64,000 nucleotides of DNA from Aphrocallistes beatrix. Lineage: Eukaryota; Porifera; Hexactinellida; Sceptrulophora; Aphrocallistidae. Under the pieces are notes generated by a model. The model was not told where the DNA came from and searched no databases. It worked only from the letters and a program-made list of their open reading frames with translations. A program made the position numbers and the translations under genes. Positions 47,945-60,000 of this stretch are shown piece after piece. The first letter of the stretch is position 1; each line of letters starts with the position of its first letter. The stretch lies in NCBI GenBank assembly GCA_963281255.1, contig OY725493.1, positions 4,867,857 through 4,931,856 of the forward strand, given 5' to 3'.

Positions 47945-50581
47945 ATGTCTGACATCAGAGTTGTCCCGTTGGGAGCGGGACAGGACGTGGGGAGGAGTTG
48001 TATTCTCGTCACCATACAAGGCAAGAACATAATGCTGGACTGCGGCATCCACATGGGTTATAACGATGAGCGCAGGTTCCCAGACTTTGGCTATATCGCA
48101 GCTCAAGGGCCTTACACTGAACACATCGACTGTGTGATCATCAGCCACTTCCACTTGGACCATTGCGGGGCTCTGCCTTACTTCACTCAAGTGAAGGGGT
48201 ATGATGGTCCCATATACATGACACACCCCACCAAGGCTATATGCCCGATTTTGTTGGAAGACTATGCGAAAATAGCCGAGAAGCGGTATAGCAAAGTCTT
48301 GTTTGATTCAGAGAGTATCAAGAAGTGTATGGAGAAGGTAGTGGCTATATCAAATACCTCTAAAATATAGGAATCATGTTAACTTCCATTGAATTTAGGT
48401 GATTACGATTGGCCTGCATCAGACTATTCGTGTGGATGCAGATATCGAGATAAAGGCTTACTATGCAGGACACGTCTTAGGTGCTGCAATGTTCTACATC
48501 CGTGTCGGACCCCAATCAATTGTCTACACAGGCGACTACAATATGACACCTGACAGACATCTCGGTGTGTAATTAAGGGAGAATGCACTGAGAGAGATTT
48601 TAAGGTTGTGTTAATTCTTCTAGGAGCTGCTTGGATAGACAAATGCCAGCCTGATCTGTTGATAACGGAGTCTACGTATGCTACCACTATTAGAGACAGC
48701 AAGAGATGTCGAGAGAGGGAGTTTCTCAAGAAGATTCACGACACGGTGGAGAAAGGAGGGAAAGTTCTTATTCCCGTGTTTGCACTGGGACGAGCTCAAG
48801 AGCTGTGTATTCTCCTAGAGACTTTCTGGGAGAGAATGAACCTGCAAGTGTGTAAAATCATTTTTTCGTATATTATTTTAATGAACTAGTAAAATTATAT
48901 TCAATACTATAATACTCTATAGGCGCCTATATACTTTTCAGCTGGGATGACGGAAAAGGCCAACTTTTTTTACAAGCTTTTCATCTCCTGGACGAATGAG
49001 AAGATAAAGAAGACCTATGACAAGCGAAACATGTTCGAGTTTAGACACATCAAATCTCTTGTATGGTCCTGTGTAGACCAGCCCGGCCCAATGGTGGTGT
49101 TTGCAACTCCTGGCATGCTACACGCTGGATCTTCTTTACAGGTGATAATGAATTGACGGCAAAATCCCAATACATAATATGAAATTCCAATGATTAAACC
49201 CACCTAAATTGTCTGTAGACTAGAATCTTGTCCACGTTTTAATGACGGCTACTTTTGTCTCATCACTTTGATGATCTCGTAAATGGAATCTCAGCAAATT
49301 TACTATACCAGTCTAGAATGACAAAGTATTCGTCATCACTGCATGATTAAATTTATGGAATAAATTTAGCTTAGTAGGGAAAAAAAGCCACTGGACTCTG
49401 ACTTGTTAATGACGTAAATACTGTAGCACACTCGACACGATAGTGTCAGGGCACGAATATGCTCTGACATTATGGGTCCAGCCATGTTTCCTGTTTACAA
49501 CATATAGAATAATGTTTGTGGCAAATATGTCAAATGTGTTTGAATAAATCAGGTTATGTAACACTATACTAGATCTTTAAACGCTGGGCCGAGGATGAGA
49601 AGAATATGGTGATCATCCCTGGATATTGTGTGCAAGGTACCGTAGGAAATAAAATTCTCTCTGGAATGAAAGAGGTGGATATTGAGCATCAACTTGTGAA
49701 GGTAAATTAAATTTTTTTAATCTATTGTATTCGAGTTCCGTCTGCTACATTATTACCATACAGGGTCAGCACATTTTCTGAGCCATGTAATAACACTATC
49801 CGGTATATTATTTGAATGTCTGTAGGTAAAATTAGCCGTCGAATACCTCTCATTCTCTGCACACGCGGATGCAAAAGGCATTATGCAACTCGTCCGCTAT
49901 ATTGAACCAAAGAATGTGATGCTCGTTCATGGCGAAGCGAAGAAAATGGAGTTTCTAAAGGGTCAGATCAAATTGCATTACAACCTTGATAGCTATTCGC
50001 CGCCCAATGGTAAAACTGAGATCATAACATGTCCGCCCAGCATGTCAATTGACCTGAGTTTGCATGTGCTAGCAAAGAAGCTGGCGGAGAAGTCAGCAAT
50101 CGCTGTTCAGTCGAAGAAGCCATGTCTACAGAATGACATTTCAGTACAGGGAGTACTGGTGTGTAAGGATAACGGAAGTATGCAACTGTTAGATCAGAGT
50201 CAAGCCTGTACAGAATATGGTATCGTGGATCATGAAATGAAGTTTCAGCACATTATCGTCTGTGACATAGGTCCTAGTGTTACACTCAATCACTGTGTAG
50301 ACATTGTGTACAACCTTGTATGCCATAGCATGTCGAAGTTCAGAGTGCAGAGACTTGGAAATACCATTTCAATCGGGTTTTCAACTGTATCTTTTACACT
50401 CTATGAAAATGACAGTCCAAAGCACAACTTATCCTGTTCAATTGAAGTAGCGTGGTCCTTTCAAGACGATGAAATAGCTAATTACTTCATAGGCCAGTTG
50501 AAGCTGAATGAAACCCAATTCTTAAAACCCTTTGTAGAGGAATTTCCAGTGGCAAAGCCACTACCTACGTTTTCATCTTAA
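47945..50581 (+). CDS. INTS11: INTS11, Integrator endonuclease
   Basis: Catalytic subunit of the Integrator complex, a metallo-beta-lactamase/beta-CASP RNA endonuclease that cleaves nascent snRNA and paused transcripts. Exons are 47945-48337, 48399-48564, 48624-48847, 48923-49141, 49573-49701 and 49826-50581, giving 628 residues (human 600). The start [19 protein letters not shown] matches the family. The metal motif is HFHLDHCG, followed by [36 protein letters not shown] and [11 protein letters not shown]. The beta-CASP His motif is [13 protein letters not shown], then [11 protein letters not shown]. The C-terminal third is the INTS9-interaction region and is diverged. Intron 4 is unusually long (431 bases). 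ELP6 starts 109 bases downstream. Confidence 0.96.
49440..49473 (+). other. Stem-loop inside INTS11 intron 4
   Basis: Two 14-base arms, ATAGTGTCAGGGCA and TGCTCTGACATTAT, pair fully with two G-U wobbles around the loop CGAATA. The wobbles fit a plus-strand RNA structure. Function unknown; it may be chance. Confidence 0.35.
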
Positions 50582-50690
50582 TTATTATGTGTTTGAGAGA
50601 GATTAGTTCATTATGATTCACTTCAATCGATTTTTTAATTTGTTAGTAATTACTCAATTCAATTATCTTACCTAATAACTCTTACATTAG

Positions 50691-51518
50691 ATGAGTTTTA
50701 GACGTACATTCGATCAGTTCTATCAATCTCTCTTGCCAGAGAGCAATGAGAATAGCCCTGTCAGGAGGAATCAGTTGGTTTTCCTGAATACCCCTTATTC
50801 TTTCGCTACCGACGGGTCCTTTTTAATTCCTCAGCTGACATCTTTCTACTTGAAGAATATACTTCATCACAATGTTATTCTTATATCATTTCTCAATAAT
50901 TTCGATCACTACAATACTATCAGTGCTAAGCTTGGTATAAACCTGACTTCAGCTCTTAACGAAAACAAATTTGCATTTATCGACTGTCTATCTCAACATA
51001 CAAGTGCCAGAGGATCAGAGAACATATTTTCATGTCCTCTTATTGATCAGGAGAACAAATCCGCGCTGCTTAGTTTAACGACGTGCTTGCATGATGTAAT
51101 TGATGCACATTGTAAATTACGATCAGAAAATCCACTCGTCGTTCTAATTGATGATCTATCAGTTCCTGTTATGGTCGGACTACCATGTGTTGAAGCCGTG
51201 AGTTTTGTCTTCTCAACGTGTAGCAAGTTGACTGAGAGGTTAGCTGCTACGTCGAGTGTCTGTGTGCTTGTTGCTTCAAGTGGAGATAGAGAGTCAGCAG
51301 AATATCGACTCGCTCATCACCTCTCGTTCGAGAGCGATATCCTACTGACAGTCGAAGGATTGGCTTCTGGGTTCTCAAAGGAAGTGCATGGAAAGTTGAT
51401 TGCGAGATCGAGGAAATTATCACCTGAAATTGCACCTCATCAAGAAGAGTGTCATTTCAAATTGGAGGATCGTGGCGTTAAGCTGTTTGCGATCGGGACA
51501 GCCACAGGAGTTTTATAA
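50691..51518 (+). CDS. ELP6: ELP6, Elongator subunit
   Basis: RecA-fold subunit of the Elp4-5-6 ring, which helps Elongator make the cm5U family of wobble-uridine modifications in tRNA. A single exon of 275 residues (human 266). Family blocks are TDGSFLIPQLTSFYLK, SFLNNFDHYNTISAKLGINLT, VVLIDDLSVPVMVGL, and ILLTVEGLASGFSKEVHGKL near the C-terminus, then KLFAIGTATGVL. No Walker A motif is present, as expected for ELP6. The ATG immediately follows CTCTTACATTAG, a strong acceptor-like sequence, and INTS11 ends 109 bases upstream. WFS1 begins 110 bases downstream. Confidence 0.9.
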   Translation: MSFRRTFDQFYQSLLPESNENSPVRRNQLVFLNTPYSFATDGSFLIPQLTSFYLKNILHHNVILISFLNNFDHYNTISAKLGINLTSALNENKFAFIDCLSQHTSARGSENIFSCPLIDQENKSALLSLTTCLHDVIDAHCKLRSENPLVVLIDDLSVPVMVGLPCVEAVSFVFSTCSKLTERLAATSSVCVLVASSGDRESAEYRLAHHLSFESDILLTVEGLASGFSKEVHGKLIARSRKLSPEIAPHQEECHFKLEDRGVKLFAIGTATGVL

Positions 51519-51628
51519 AATTTAAATAATAATTTATGATATAACCATTCCTAATTCCAGAATTGATAGATAAAGTAATCCTGGATTCTTTAATTAATAA
51601 ATAATATTTGTACTTGCATTAGCAAATC

Positions 51629-53879
51629 ATGAGCTCACATAGTACAGAGCGAAGTTTATCTGTTTCAACAGAAGAGACCATCATCGAGAATTCTCGTCGT
51701 CTCTACGACCGATTTCGCAGGAAGGATCTACCTGATCCTGACCCACCCGAACAGAAAGATGAAACCTTAGCTGCTTCTAATAAAAATGAGATTTCTGTTG
51801 CTGCTGAGGAGGATTCTGTCCTGAGGCATAGAATTAGAGGAGGAGCATCGCCAAATGTTAATCAAAATGACAAAATAATGAACGCGGACGAAAATAATGC
51901 TGAAACCAAAGGCAAAGAAAACCTTCTGAGCTGTTTTGCTGAGTATAAAGCTGAAAAGGATGTATGTTATCATTTTTTATTCCTAACAATTTGCTGCACA
52001 AATGTTTCATTTTGTGCTTTTTAGGATGTAGAGATGAGTCAAGAATTTTTTGTTAATTCTATCAAAGAATTGCTGACTGGAGAACTTGGCTATGTATCTC
52101 AGTCGATATATGCAGATGTTAAAAAGAACAAACAAACAGAATGGAAAAAGTACAATGAATCAACTCTATTAACAAAGGTGCGATCCTTAAAATTGTTAAT
52201 TAAATTACGTACATTTTTAATTGCTATTCAAATGATAGGTATTCAACCATCCCGGTATGACAATATTGTCTGTCAAAGATTCTGTCGTAAAGAACACACA
52301 AAAATACAGCATCAGATTTCTCTGGAGATGGGTCCCGCACCGTGAATTACAATTTCTTTTCGTCCTCTACCTCTACTCGCTCTTACTTCTACCAGAGATC
52401 CTGTTCAACGTCATTCCCACTCTAATATCCATCTGTATCTTCCTCACCATGATCATCTACTCTCTTCAAATTATCAGTGCCAGGATTGACTTCTCTGAAT
52501 ATCTTGCTATTATAGATACATTGGGAGTTGTGGATGATATCTATAAACATGTTGTAGCGTCTAATTACTTGAAGAAGACATGTTTTATATACTATGTTAA
52601 ATTCTTCTTCTGTTGGTTTCTCTTCCTGATAATTTTCCCGCAGGTTGATGAGCAAATTCCTTCCTTTTTCGTTCCATTTTCTTTCATTATTTTTCTTTCC
52701 AGCACCTATTTCGCTTTACAAGTTCGACAGAAGGTTGTGTACCTATCTTTAGCGGTCTGGTTTTTCGAATTCCTAATCTGGTTCATTGGTTTGTTCATAG
52801 GCTCATCTGTCATTCTCCTCGTGATTGGATCGGCTGCTAAGATAATTCATACGCTTCTATTCGTCTATATGGCGTACCGTTACAGATGGAAGGGGTTCAT
52901 GCTATTAGTATGTCCGCATTTCTTTATGTCTGTCTGGTGGAAAATGTTCGCTTTGTCCGTAATTAACATTGAATTTTCTCAATTACTTTACATTATTCTT
53001 GGCACACTCTTTTTCATTACCATACTCCCTTTCTTGACCGTTCTAATCTTTATTATGCTCGCTCTATCTCCTCTGGCTGCCTGGTATTTCTACGGCTTCC
53101 ATGCTGCATTGTTGTTCTGGGGAGGCTTGATCACAGCTGCTACTGCTGTCTTCTTCTTTGGCATGTTTTATGATAAAATTTTAAAACTAAATTTCATTAA
53201 GATGAATTTCAATGTTGCGATGTGGTTGGGCTTTCTTTCGCTCATATCACTCTGCTTCTTCTCCTACGGTTACTCTCAGTATCAATTCAATAGCATGCCC
53301 GTGTTAAAATGGAAAGAATATACCGAATTCTGTAGTGCAAAAGGTGGACAGCAGAACTTCGCTAATGTTCAACATAAGTGCTTACATCTAATTGGAAGGA
53401 AAGTTCATTTGGAAGGGACCGTGGATAATATTTACCTAGAGAGTAGGTCTAACAGTCTGGAGAGTGTGATTAGGAAAATTCCCTTTTCACCTCTTGTCCA
53501 AGGTCTTACTTGTCTGTTGGGCAGGAAGGAGTTCAACAGTGAAGGGTGTGACGTCATGAAGTACCCTAGCCTGTGCCAGGTGGGGCATTGCACTCTAAGT
53601 TTAGGTGAGGAGTTCACGTACAGCATCGAACTGAGCGGAAAGTCACGAGAGTATTCGCATAAGGCTAAAGTACAAGCTGGAACGAAGTTCAAAGATGATT
53701 TGTTGAAGCTCAAAAAATGGGACGATTTGAAATTGTTAGCGCGGATAGAAGAGGTCGGAGCGACGTCATCAAAAGTGAAATTGCTGTATATTATGACGAA
53801 ACATCGCGCTGAAGAATCGAGCACTCCAGAGCTGATGTTGAACCACTTTGGAAATGTAATATACTACTTTTTACTGTGA
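51629..53879 (+). CDS. WFS1: Wolframin (WFS1), ER membrane protein
   Basis: Multi-pass ER protein involved in calcium and stress homeostasis. Exons are 51629-51961, 52025-52177 and 52239-53879, in phase, giving 708 residues (human 890). The N-terminal ~165 residues are hydrophilic and include SEL1-like helical sequence (CFAEYKAEKD, ELLTGELGYVSQSIY). A middle domain (WVPHRELQFL..FSEYLAIIDTLGVVDDIY) precedes eight or nine membrane helices. The lumenal C-terminal domain has WKEYTEFC, CLHLIGRKVHLEGTVDNIYL, GLTCLLG and CQVGHCTLSLGEEFTYSIEL, as in vertebrate wolframin. The N-terminus is shorter than in vertebrates. The ATG follows ACTTGCATTAG by six bases. Confidence 0.88.
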
Positions 53880-54510
53880 ATCTATATTTAGTGATTTTTT
53901 AAAATATTGAGATTTTCTTTATCCCTACGTTAAATTGTACAAGTATGTATATCTAAGTACTGTATTGTAAAGAGTGTGGAAGTTTTTTTCATTTTGTGTT
54001 AGTTATACTGTTTATATAACTAATTATTACTCTACTGATAAGATAATTATACGTATATTTACAATGTATCAACTGTTTGTGTTATGTATCTAGTGCATGA
54101 CTACAGCATTGGTGGAAAGTAATGTCATAGTATATCGAGAATCAAACAACAAGAAAACTGATCTTAGATACACGTAATGTGTCGGAATTTGAGATCATTA
54201 TGTTACATCAGATAGTTATTAACCGTTAGGTAACTAACGAGACATATCTTTTAGTTAATAATTATCAACTCTATCCATTACATATTCTATGGAAAATGGC
54301 ATGAGCTCACATCGCAACTTCTCTAGTGAAGCTTTGCTATGCATGATCATTATGGTTTCCCCTATTCATAAGTACTACAACCATATCCAGCTTATTCTTA
54401 TTCTATTTGCCAATATATTAGGTAGCATACATACTTATAGACAGTTATATTTTTGTCTGCAAAATATTTTTGAACTTGATTGATTTCGTAAATCATCAGA
54501 TATTTTACAT
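53880..54510. other. Intergenic between WFS1 and the SPPL gene
   Basis: 630 AT-rich bases. A short frame at 54289-54483 has no resemblance to known proteins and was not called. Confidence 0.5.
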
Positions 54511-56163
54511 ATGACGATTATATTTGTTATTTTGGTATCGATTGCCATCGCGCTACTGCCTTTCTCTCGCGGAGATTTTGTATATCTTGAATTTGAAGGA
54601 GCTACAGGAGAATCTGATGAAGTGAAGAAGGTTAGTGTGTGTACTCAAATCTCTCTTAGAAGCGAAAGCATTTATTTTGCAGCACCCATGGACATATACG
54701 CCCTTAACACCTCAGGTTGTTCAGAGTACAATGAATTTGAAATTGAAGAGATCTCAAACAGAGCCTTGTTTATAAGGCGAGGGAACTGTCCTTTTAGCAC
54801 TAAAATCATGCATGCAGCTCACGCAAATGCCAAATTTTTGTTCGTTGCATCTACTCCACCTCTTCCTATTGTGAAACTTGACACCATCGAAACAGATGAC
54901 TCCTCTCTCCCCATCTTGATAGCTCCTTATTCAGCGTTTACCTTCATGATGAGCACTAGCTACTCCAGAGTCTCTATATCTCCCTTGCCTATGCCTAACT
55001 TCAACATTAACAAGATTATGCTGCTGTTTATTGCTCTCTTACCGTTATTGATTGGGAGTTTCTTCGGAGGGTGTGATGTTGAATTTCTCCGCTATGGCCT
55101 GTTGCTACGTAAAGGGGAAGTAGATGAGACCTGCCTGGACCTATCTCAAGATGGAACCGGGACAATGGGAAAACTGAGTGTTCTGGCCTACATATTCTGC
55201 CTACTTGGGCTAATGATAGCTTTTCTACTTGGCTTATACTTTTTCTATCCATATCTTGTGTGGATTGCGATCTTTGCATTTTGCGTCTGTACTTCCCTCG
55301 CTACTTACACTGTCATCTCACCTTTCATTGCCCAAATCCCTCTCCTCTCTTGCCGTATTCCGAAAAACAACCTTCCCATTTTGAAATACAGACCTGATCC
55401 CAAATTCTTCATCCTGCTACCATGCTGCTTTTTCATACCAGTATGGTGGATGGTCTGTAGACAGGCAGAGTATGCATGGATTCTTCAGGATTTCCTCGGC
55501 ATAATTCTCTGCGTTTACATTCTCTTTCTCTTACGCTTCAAGAGCGCTATCACCTTCCTCATACCTTTGCTCTGCACCCTTGTAGTGTACGATGTATTCT
55601 TTGTTTATATTACTCCGTTCTTCACATCGGATGGACGTAGCATTATGGAATTCGTCGCATTGGGCCCAGAAAATTCCAATTCAGGACCTGTATCCAACTC
55701 TTCTCCAGAGTTTTTTGTCCCTCTTACGTCGAAAAACTCTGAAAATCTACCCTTTTTATTTATCGTCCCCTACATTCCATTTTCAGCAAATGAGTACACA
55801 TGTCAGTTTCCGAAATTATTTTTAACAGGATTGGGTTTTGGAGACGTGGCGTTGCCAGGACTCTACCTCACTTACTGTCTCTACTATGACAATTTGAAAG
55901 GAAGGCGTTTCAAGTTAACGTATCTAGTTTGCTTTCTGAGCTACGCTCTAAGCTTGATTCTTGCGTTTTTCGTCAGCTTTAGAACGAAATCAGGACAACC
56001 TGCTTTACTCTACCTTGTCCCTTCTACATTGATTTCAACCTTGGTTCTCGCTCTACTCAGGAAAGACTTGAAGAATTTCCTTTTTGGCACCGTTAAAAAA
56101 TCTGATTTACTTATGGATTATGTAATTGATTCTAGCGATGAAGAAAAGAAGCTTGAACTTTGA
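54511..56163 (+). CDS. SPPL2: Signal-peptide-peptidase-like aspartyl protease (SPPL2 type)
   Basis: GxGD intramembrane protease that cuts type II membrane proteins in endosomes/lysosomes or at the cell surface. Intronless, 550 residues. A signal peptide (1-21) is followed by a PA (protease-associated) domain to about residue 165, with NRALFIRRGNCPFSTKI. Nine hydrophobic helices follow. The catalytic residues are Asp361 in VVYDVFFVY and Asp445 in GLGFGDVALPG, with the PAL motif at 497-499 (QPALLYLVP). The combination of PA domain and reversed topology is typical of SPPL2a/b/c rather than SPP or SPPL3. The C-terminal tail is short and ends acidic (DSSDEEKKLEL). All active-site residues are intact. 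Confidence 0.93.
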   Translation: MTIIFVILVSIAIALLPFSRGDFVYLEFEGATGESDEVKKVSVCTQISLRSESIYFAAPMDIYALNTSGCSEYNEFEIEEISNRALFIRRGNCPFSTKIMHAAHANAKFLFVASTPPLPIVKLDTIETDDSSLPILIAPYSAFTFMMSTSYSRVSISPLPMPNFNINKIMLLFIALLPLLIGSFFGGCDVEFLRYGLLLRKGEVDETCLDLSQDGTGTMGKLSVLAYIFCLLGLMIAFLLGLYFFYPYLVWIAIFAFCVCTSLATYTVISPFIAQIPLLSCRIPKNNLPILKYRPDPKFFILLPCCFFIPVWWMVCRQAEYAWILQDFLGIILCVYILFLLRFKSAITFLIPLLCTLVVYDVFFVYITPFFTSDGRSIMEFVALGPENSNSGPVSNSSPEFFVPLTSKNSENLPFLFIVPYIPFSANEYTCQFPKLFLTGLGFGDVALPGLYLTYCLYYDNLKGRRFKLTYLVCFLSYALSLILAFFVSFRTKSGQPALLYLVPSTLISTLVLALLRKDLKNFLFGTVKKSDLLMDYVIDSSDEEKKLEL

Positions 56164-56363
56164 TTTCAATTACTTTGCACTTACTCAATACGGTCGTTTG
56201 TACATTTTGTCCAAATCATGGATATTTAGATTAAATTTTATAATCTGTGTTGCTTAAAAAAAATTTGGATTATTTCATTTGTCATTTAATTGATTGATTG
56301 ACTGTATACTATTAAAAGCTGTGATATGTTGTGATTACGTAATTTTTCAATTCTTAACTCTCG

Positions 56364-56462
56364 CTTTTCTAAGAGCATGCCTAATTTCCGGGACGGGACA
56401 GAAAAGGTACCTAATTTCCGGGACGGGATCCCGTCCCGGAAATTAGGCATGCCCTTTTCTAA
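56364..56462. mobile_element. Tiny palindromic MITE with 9-bp target duplication
   Basis: CTTTTCTAA at 56364-56372 and 56454-56462 brackets an 81-bp insert. The insert ends GCATGCCTAATTTCCGGG at left and the reverse complement at right. The right part (56411-56448) is a perfect 38-bp palindrome centred on GGGATCCC, and the left TIR sequence is repeated once in direct orientation. It has no coding content. The 9-bp duplication again suggests a Mutator-like source. Confidence 0.75.
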
Positions 56463-56678
56463 ATCCATTTCTTTACTTGTACTTTATTTTATTCCTGTTT
56501 AAATGTACTAGATTCATCCATACGCACCACTATATGAATCATGAAACTTTGCAAAATCTGCTAGATAGAATATATGTGTATAAATTTTCTCTTTGAAAAG
56601 GTTTTATTTTTTATACTACACCTTCGAAACTCATTATTTAAGTTAGTTTTAAACGAGATTACGTCGGTTAGCTAAGTC

Positions 56679-56972
56679 CCTCCATTCAGTGGCGTAGCTA
56701 GATATTTTAAATTATTAAGCACTCCTCGAAATTGGCGCCCCACTATCACCTGAAAATAAAATTTTGATAGCTATTTTTTCTGAATGTACTAATCAATTGT
56801 TCAATTATAATTGATTAATCAAATGCGAGGATAATTCATTAATTCTACTGAAAAAGACAGGTTCAAAAAATAGAGTTTTGTTGCCATGATTCATATTCTG
56901 CGCCCCTAGCTTCGTAATTTTAGTACGCACGTACGTACTGTGCGTAATGCTAGCTACGCCACTGCCTCCATT
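56679..56972. mobile_element. hAT-type MITE with 8-bp target duplication
   Basis: CCTCCATT occurs at 56679-56686 and 56965-56972. Between them a 278-bp element begins CAGTGGCGTAGCTAG and ends with its reverse complement (CTAGCTACGCCACTG). An 8-bp duplication plus CAG..CTG ends fit the hAT superfamily. It is non-coding, with a GCGCC-type motif near each end. Confidence 0.85.
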
Positions 56973-57078
56973 GTTTTTCCAGTTTTATTCTACGTACCAT
57001 CTACCTACATCACGTATACAAATAGTACATTATTAAATATCAGATTGTCTACCCAGATAGCTAGAGGCAGATACAGCT

Positions 57079-60000
57079 ATGTCTGAGCCAGATGGAAAGG
57101 CTCCTGCTGAATCTGAGGTAAAATTCCTGTTGGACCAGGTTCAGCGGCTGTCCAACCTTCTTGCCCGCTACCAGAAGGACCAAGTTAATCCCGCCCAAGA
57201 GGATCATTCTACGGACCCTGTCGTCCGAGGGGAAGAAGCATCCTGGTTGCTAGAAAGGAGATCCATCCTCGCACCACTGATAATGGAATACGATAGAACT
57301 ATCGATGACCTGAAGAATAATAATATCTTCTATCAGAACGAGTTGGAAAGTTTAGCACAAAAGATACAAGATCTAACTGAGGAGAACAAACGCCTATATG
57401 AAGAGCTGGATAAGGCACTGAGATCACAGATCAATAACAATGCGTTTAATTCTGATGAAGGAGCGAATTCTGACGAGACAATTTCTACAGAAATGGTGCA
57501 GAGTTTGAAGCAGCAGATAGGAGTGCTAATGCACGAGCGAGATAGCTACCTTGACAAATGGCAGTTGTCGCAACAAGAACTGATACGCATTCAAAAGTCA
57601 TCCCAAGATCAGGGCATCCACATTTTGGATCTGAACAGTAAACACTTAGCAATGAACGAACAGTTGAGTGCTATGAAGCAGAATAATGTTGACCTGAAGA
57701 ACTATAAAGATACGCTCGAAATGGAATCTGAGAGGTCGAATGGGTTCCTTAGAAGGAAGGCTCAGCTCCTTGATGGGGTGCAAGCAGAACTAAACGAGAC
57801 CAAAACACAGTTCAACTTGATCAGAATGAAGAATGTGCAACTGGAAAAAATCATCGAACAGGTAAGTAATGTATCACCTTTATAGATGTGATGTATTCGT
57901 GTCTCGAGTTACGTATGTTCAGTCTAGAGAATACAAATGTTTAAATGACATTAAAACCCAATAATACATAATACGAAATGTCCCCTCACAAATCAATAGG
58001 GAAAAATTTAACTAAGTTGTTTAATAATCAAGTAGAGATATTAATTACATGCAAGCACCTCTACTATGTCATAGGAATAGCTAAAGACTAAACAATATTG
58101 TGTTAAAACCGTAGATCCCACTGCATTGTAGATTAAGGTGATGTATCGTTACTTCATAGCAAAAGCGAACTGCTTATGTATCGCCGTTACTTAAATTCAA
58201 ATTAGGTCATTTGATAAACATATTCTTATGACATATGCCTCGTGTACTAGTACAAATAGAAATATTCTTACTGTAACAACACACAAAAAATGACTCCTAA
58301 TGACAATTTGAGTAATGAAATTGTGGAAGAAATAATACTATTGAATAAGATTGCAGTTCCGTTATATTTTACTGGACAGATATTTGAGTTCATTTATACG
58401 CTTCTGTGTTTCGTATGGCTCATTTATGTTATTCGGAAAATATATTTCCAAACATTTTTGATGAAGAACAGGTGTCGAGAAGACATTCAAAGTCGAAATA
58501 GTATTTTTATGCGACAAGAAGCACTCATACGCAATTATATTTTTCTAATTTTTATAATATTCGAGCTTATCTTTTGCTTGTCGGTTATTTTTTACGGTCT
58601 AATTCTGTTCACACGAACGAAACCTAGACCTGTGAATATTGGCCTTAACTGCACGCTTCTGCCTAACACCTTCCTCTCTACAATCTATGATGGCGACGAG
58701 ACTGCAGTTCTGAAAAGTATATGCGCAACTGCAGAAAGTTTTTCGTTTTCCATTATGATTTGGCTGTTCGGGGCGTCTCTACTCCACCTGAGCTATGCAG
58801 CAAGAAATGAGCTCAGAGTGTGGAGAATTTGTCGATTTACTGCCTTCGGAGTTGCAATCAACATAATTGCAACTGTGCTCGAATTCATCCCGTATACCAG
58901 TTTGATTGGGGTTAATATCCACTCTGTTGCGAATCAAATCAGCTTTATTCTAGTGTTATACATCGCAAAGAAGAAGTTTTTCCCTGCGTTGAAGAGCCGA
59001 GTTAACGATGCATACCATACCGCGAGTAGAAGGGAGTATCGACACCAAGAATTGACCCTGAAACGCTACAGAGCTCTTGTCACCTTTTTAATGTTAACTT
59101 TTGAAATCTTCATTCTGAAAGATCTCGTTTTCTATAATGGATATATCATGATGGAGACAGTTTTCACGAACTCATGCTGGTTCAAGGTCGCTTACAACCT
59201 CCCAATGTTTTCCATCCCTCTGCCTATTCAAAACAACCTAACCCTCGTCGGTACATATTTCACAATAATTGTACGTTCGATTGATATCATCGTCTATTTC
59301 AATTTTACCATTGCGAACATGGCTTGCATTTATTTTGGTTTTAAGAAATATCTGAAGGAAACAGTTTTCAAGCGCCATTGTTATCGTTACCGGGTCCTTT
59401 CTAGACCTCTTATTAATTAGTCATAATGAATGCTACACTTCAACTATGACATTCCATAATTCTTTGTATAAATTGAGTGCTATAGTAGTCAATGTATGTG
59501 TGTATGTCCATTGTTTTGAAATTATTAAAACCCACCATTGATGTGTACCTTATTATAATCTTATAGGAAAAAAATAGAACAACAAAATTATAATTTTAAC
59601 TACTTATCTCCTAGCAAGGTTATACGCCGGATATAACATCAGATTAGATAATCAATAATCTGTAGTACAAGAATACCATAGTTGAGTTAAGTCGCTATTT
59701 ATACATTTGTTTGCTTCTTCCCTATCTCCTCAAAAACCTCCCTGAAGTGTTTCTTGAAGATAGCCTCCTGAGTTAGGTGGATCGCTACGCTGGTAACCTC
59801 TGCAACGACCGCGTTGATAGCAGACAATCTTGTTGTCTCAATCGAACCCATCAGTTCAATAGGCACTTCCTTACTCTCATCTCCTGCGAAAAGGAGCCTC
59901 AATTTCATGACTGCGATTTCACAGTCATTTAATTCCAACGTCTTAAGTCTATCACGAGATGTTTCCATGCACAAATATAGCAATTTATACTTTGGTGGGC

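Noticed and set aside
54289-54483. 64-codon frame before the SPPL gene
   Set aside because: Short, AT-rich, no signal peptide or family match.
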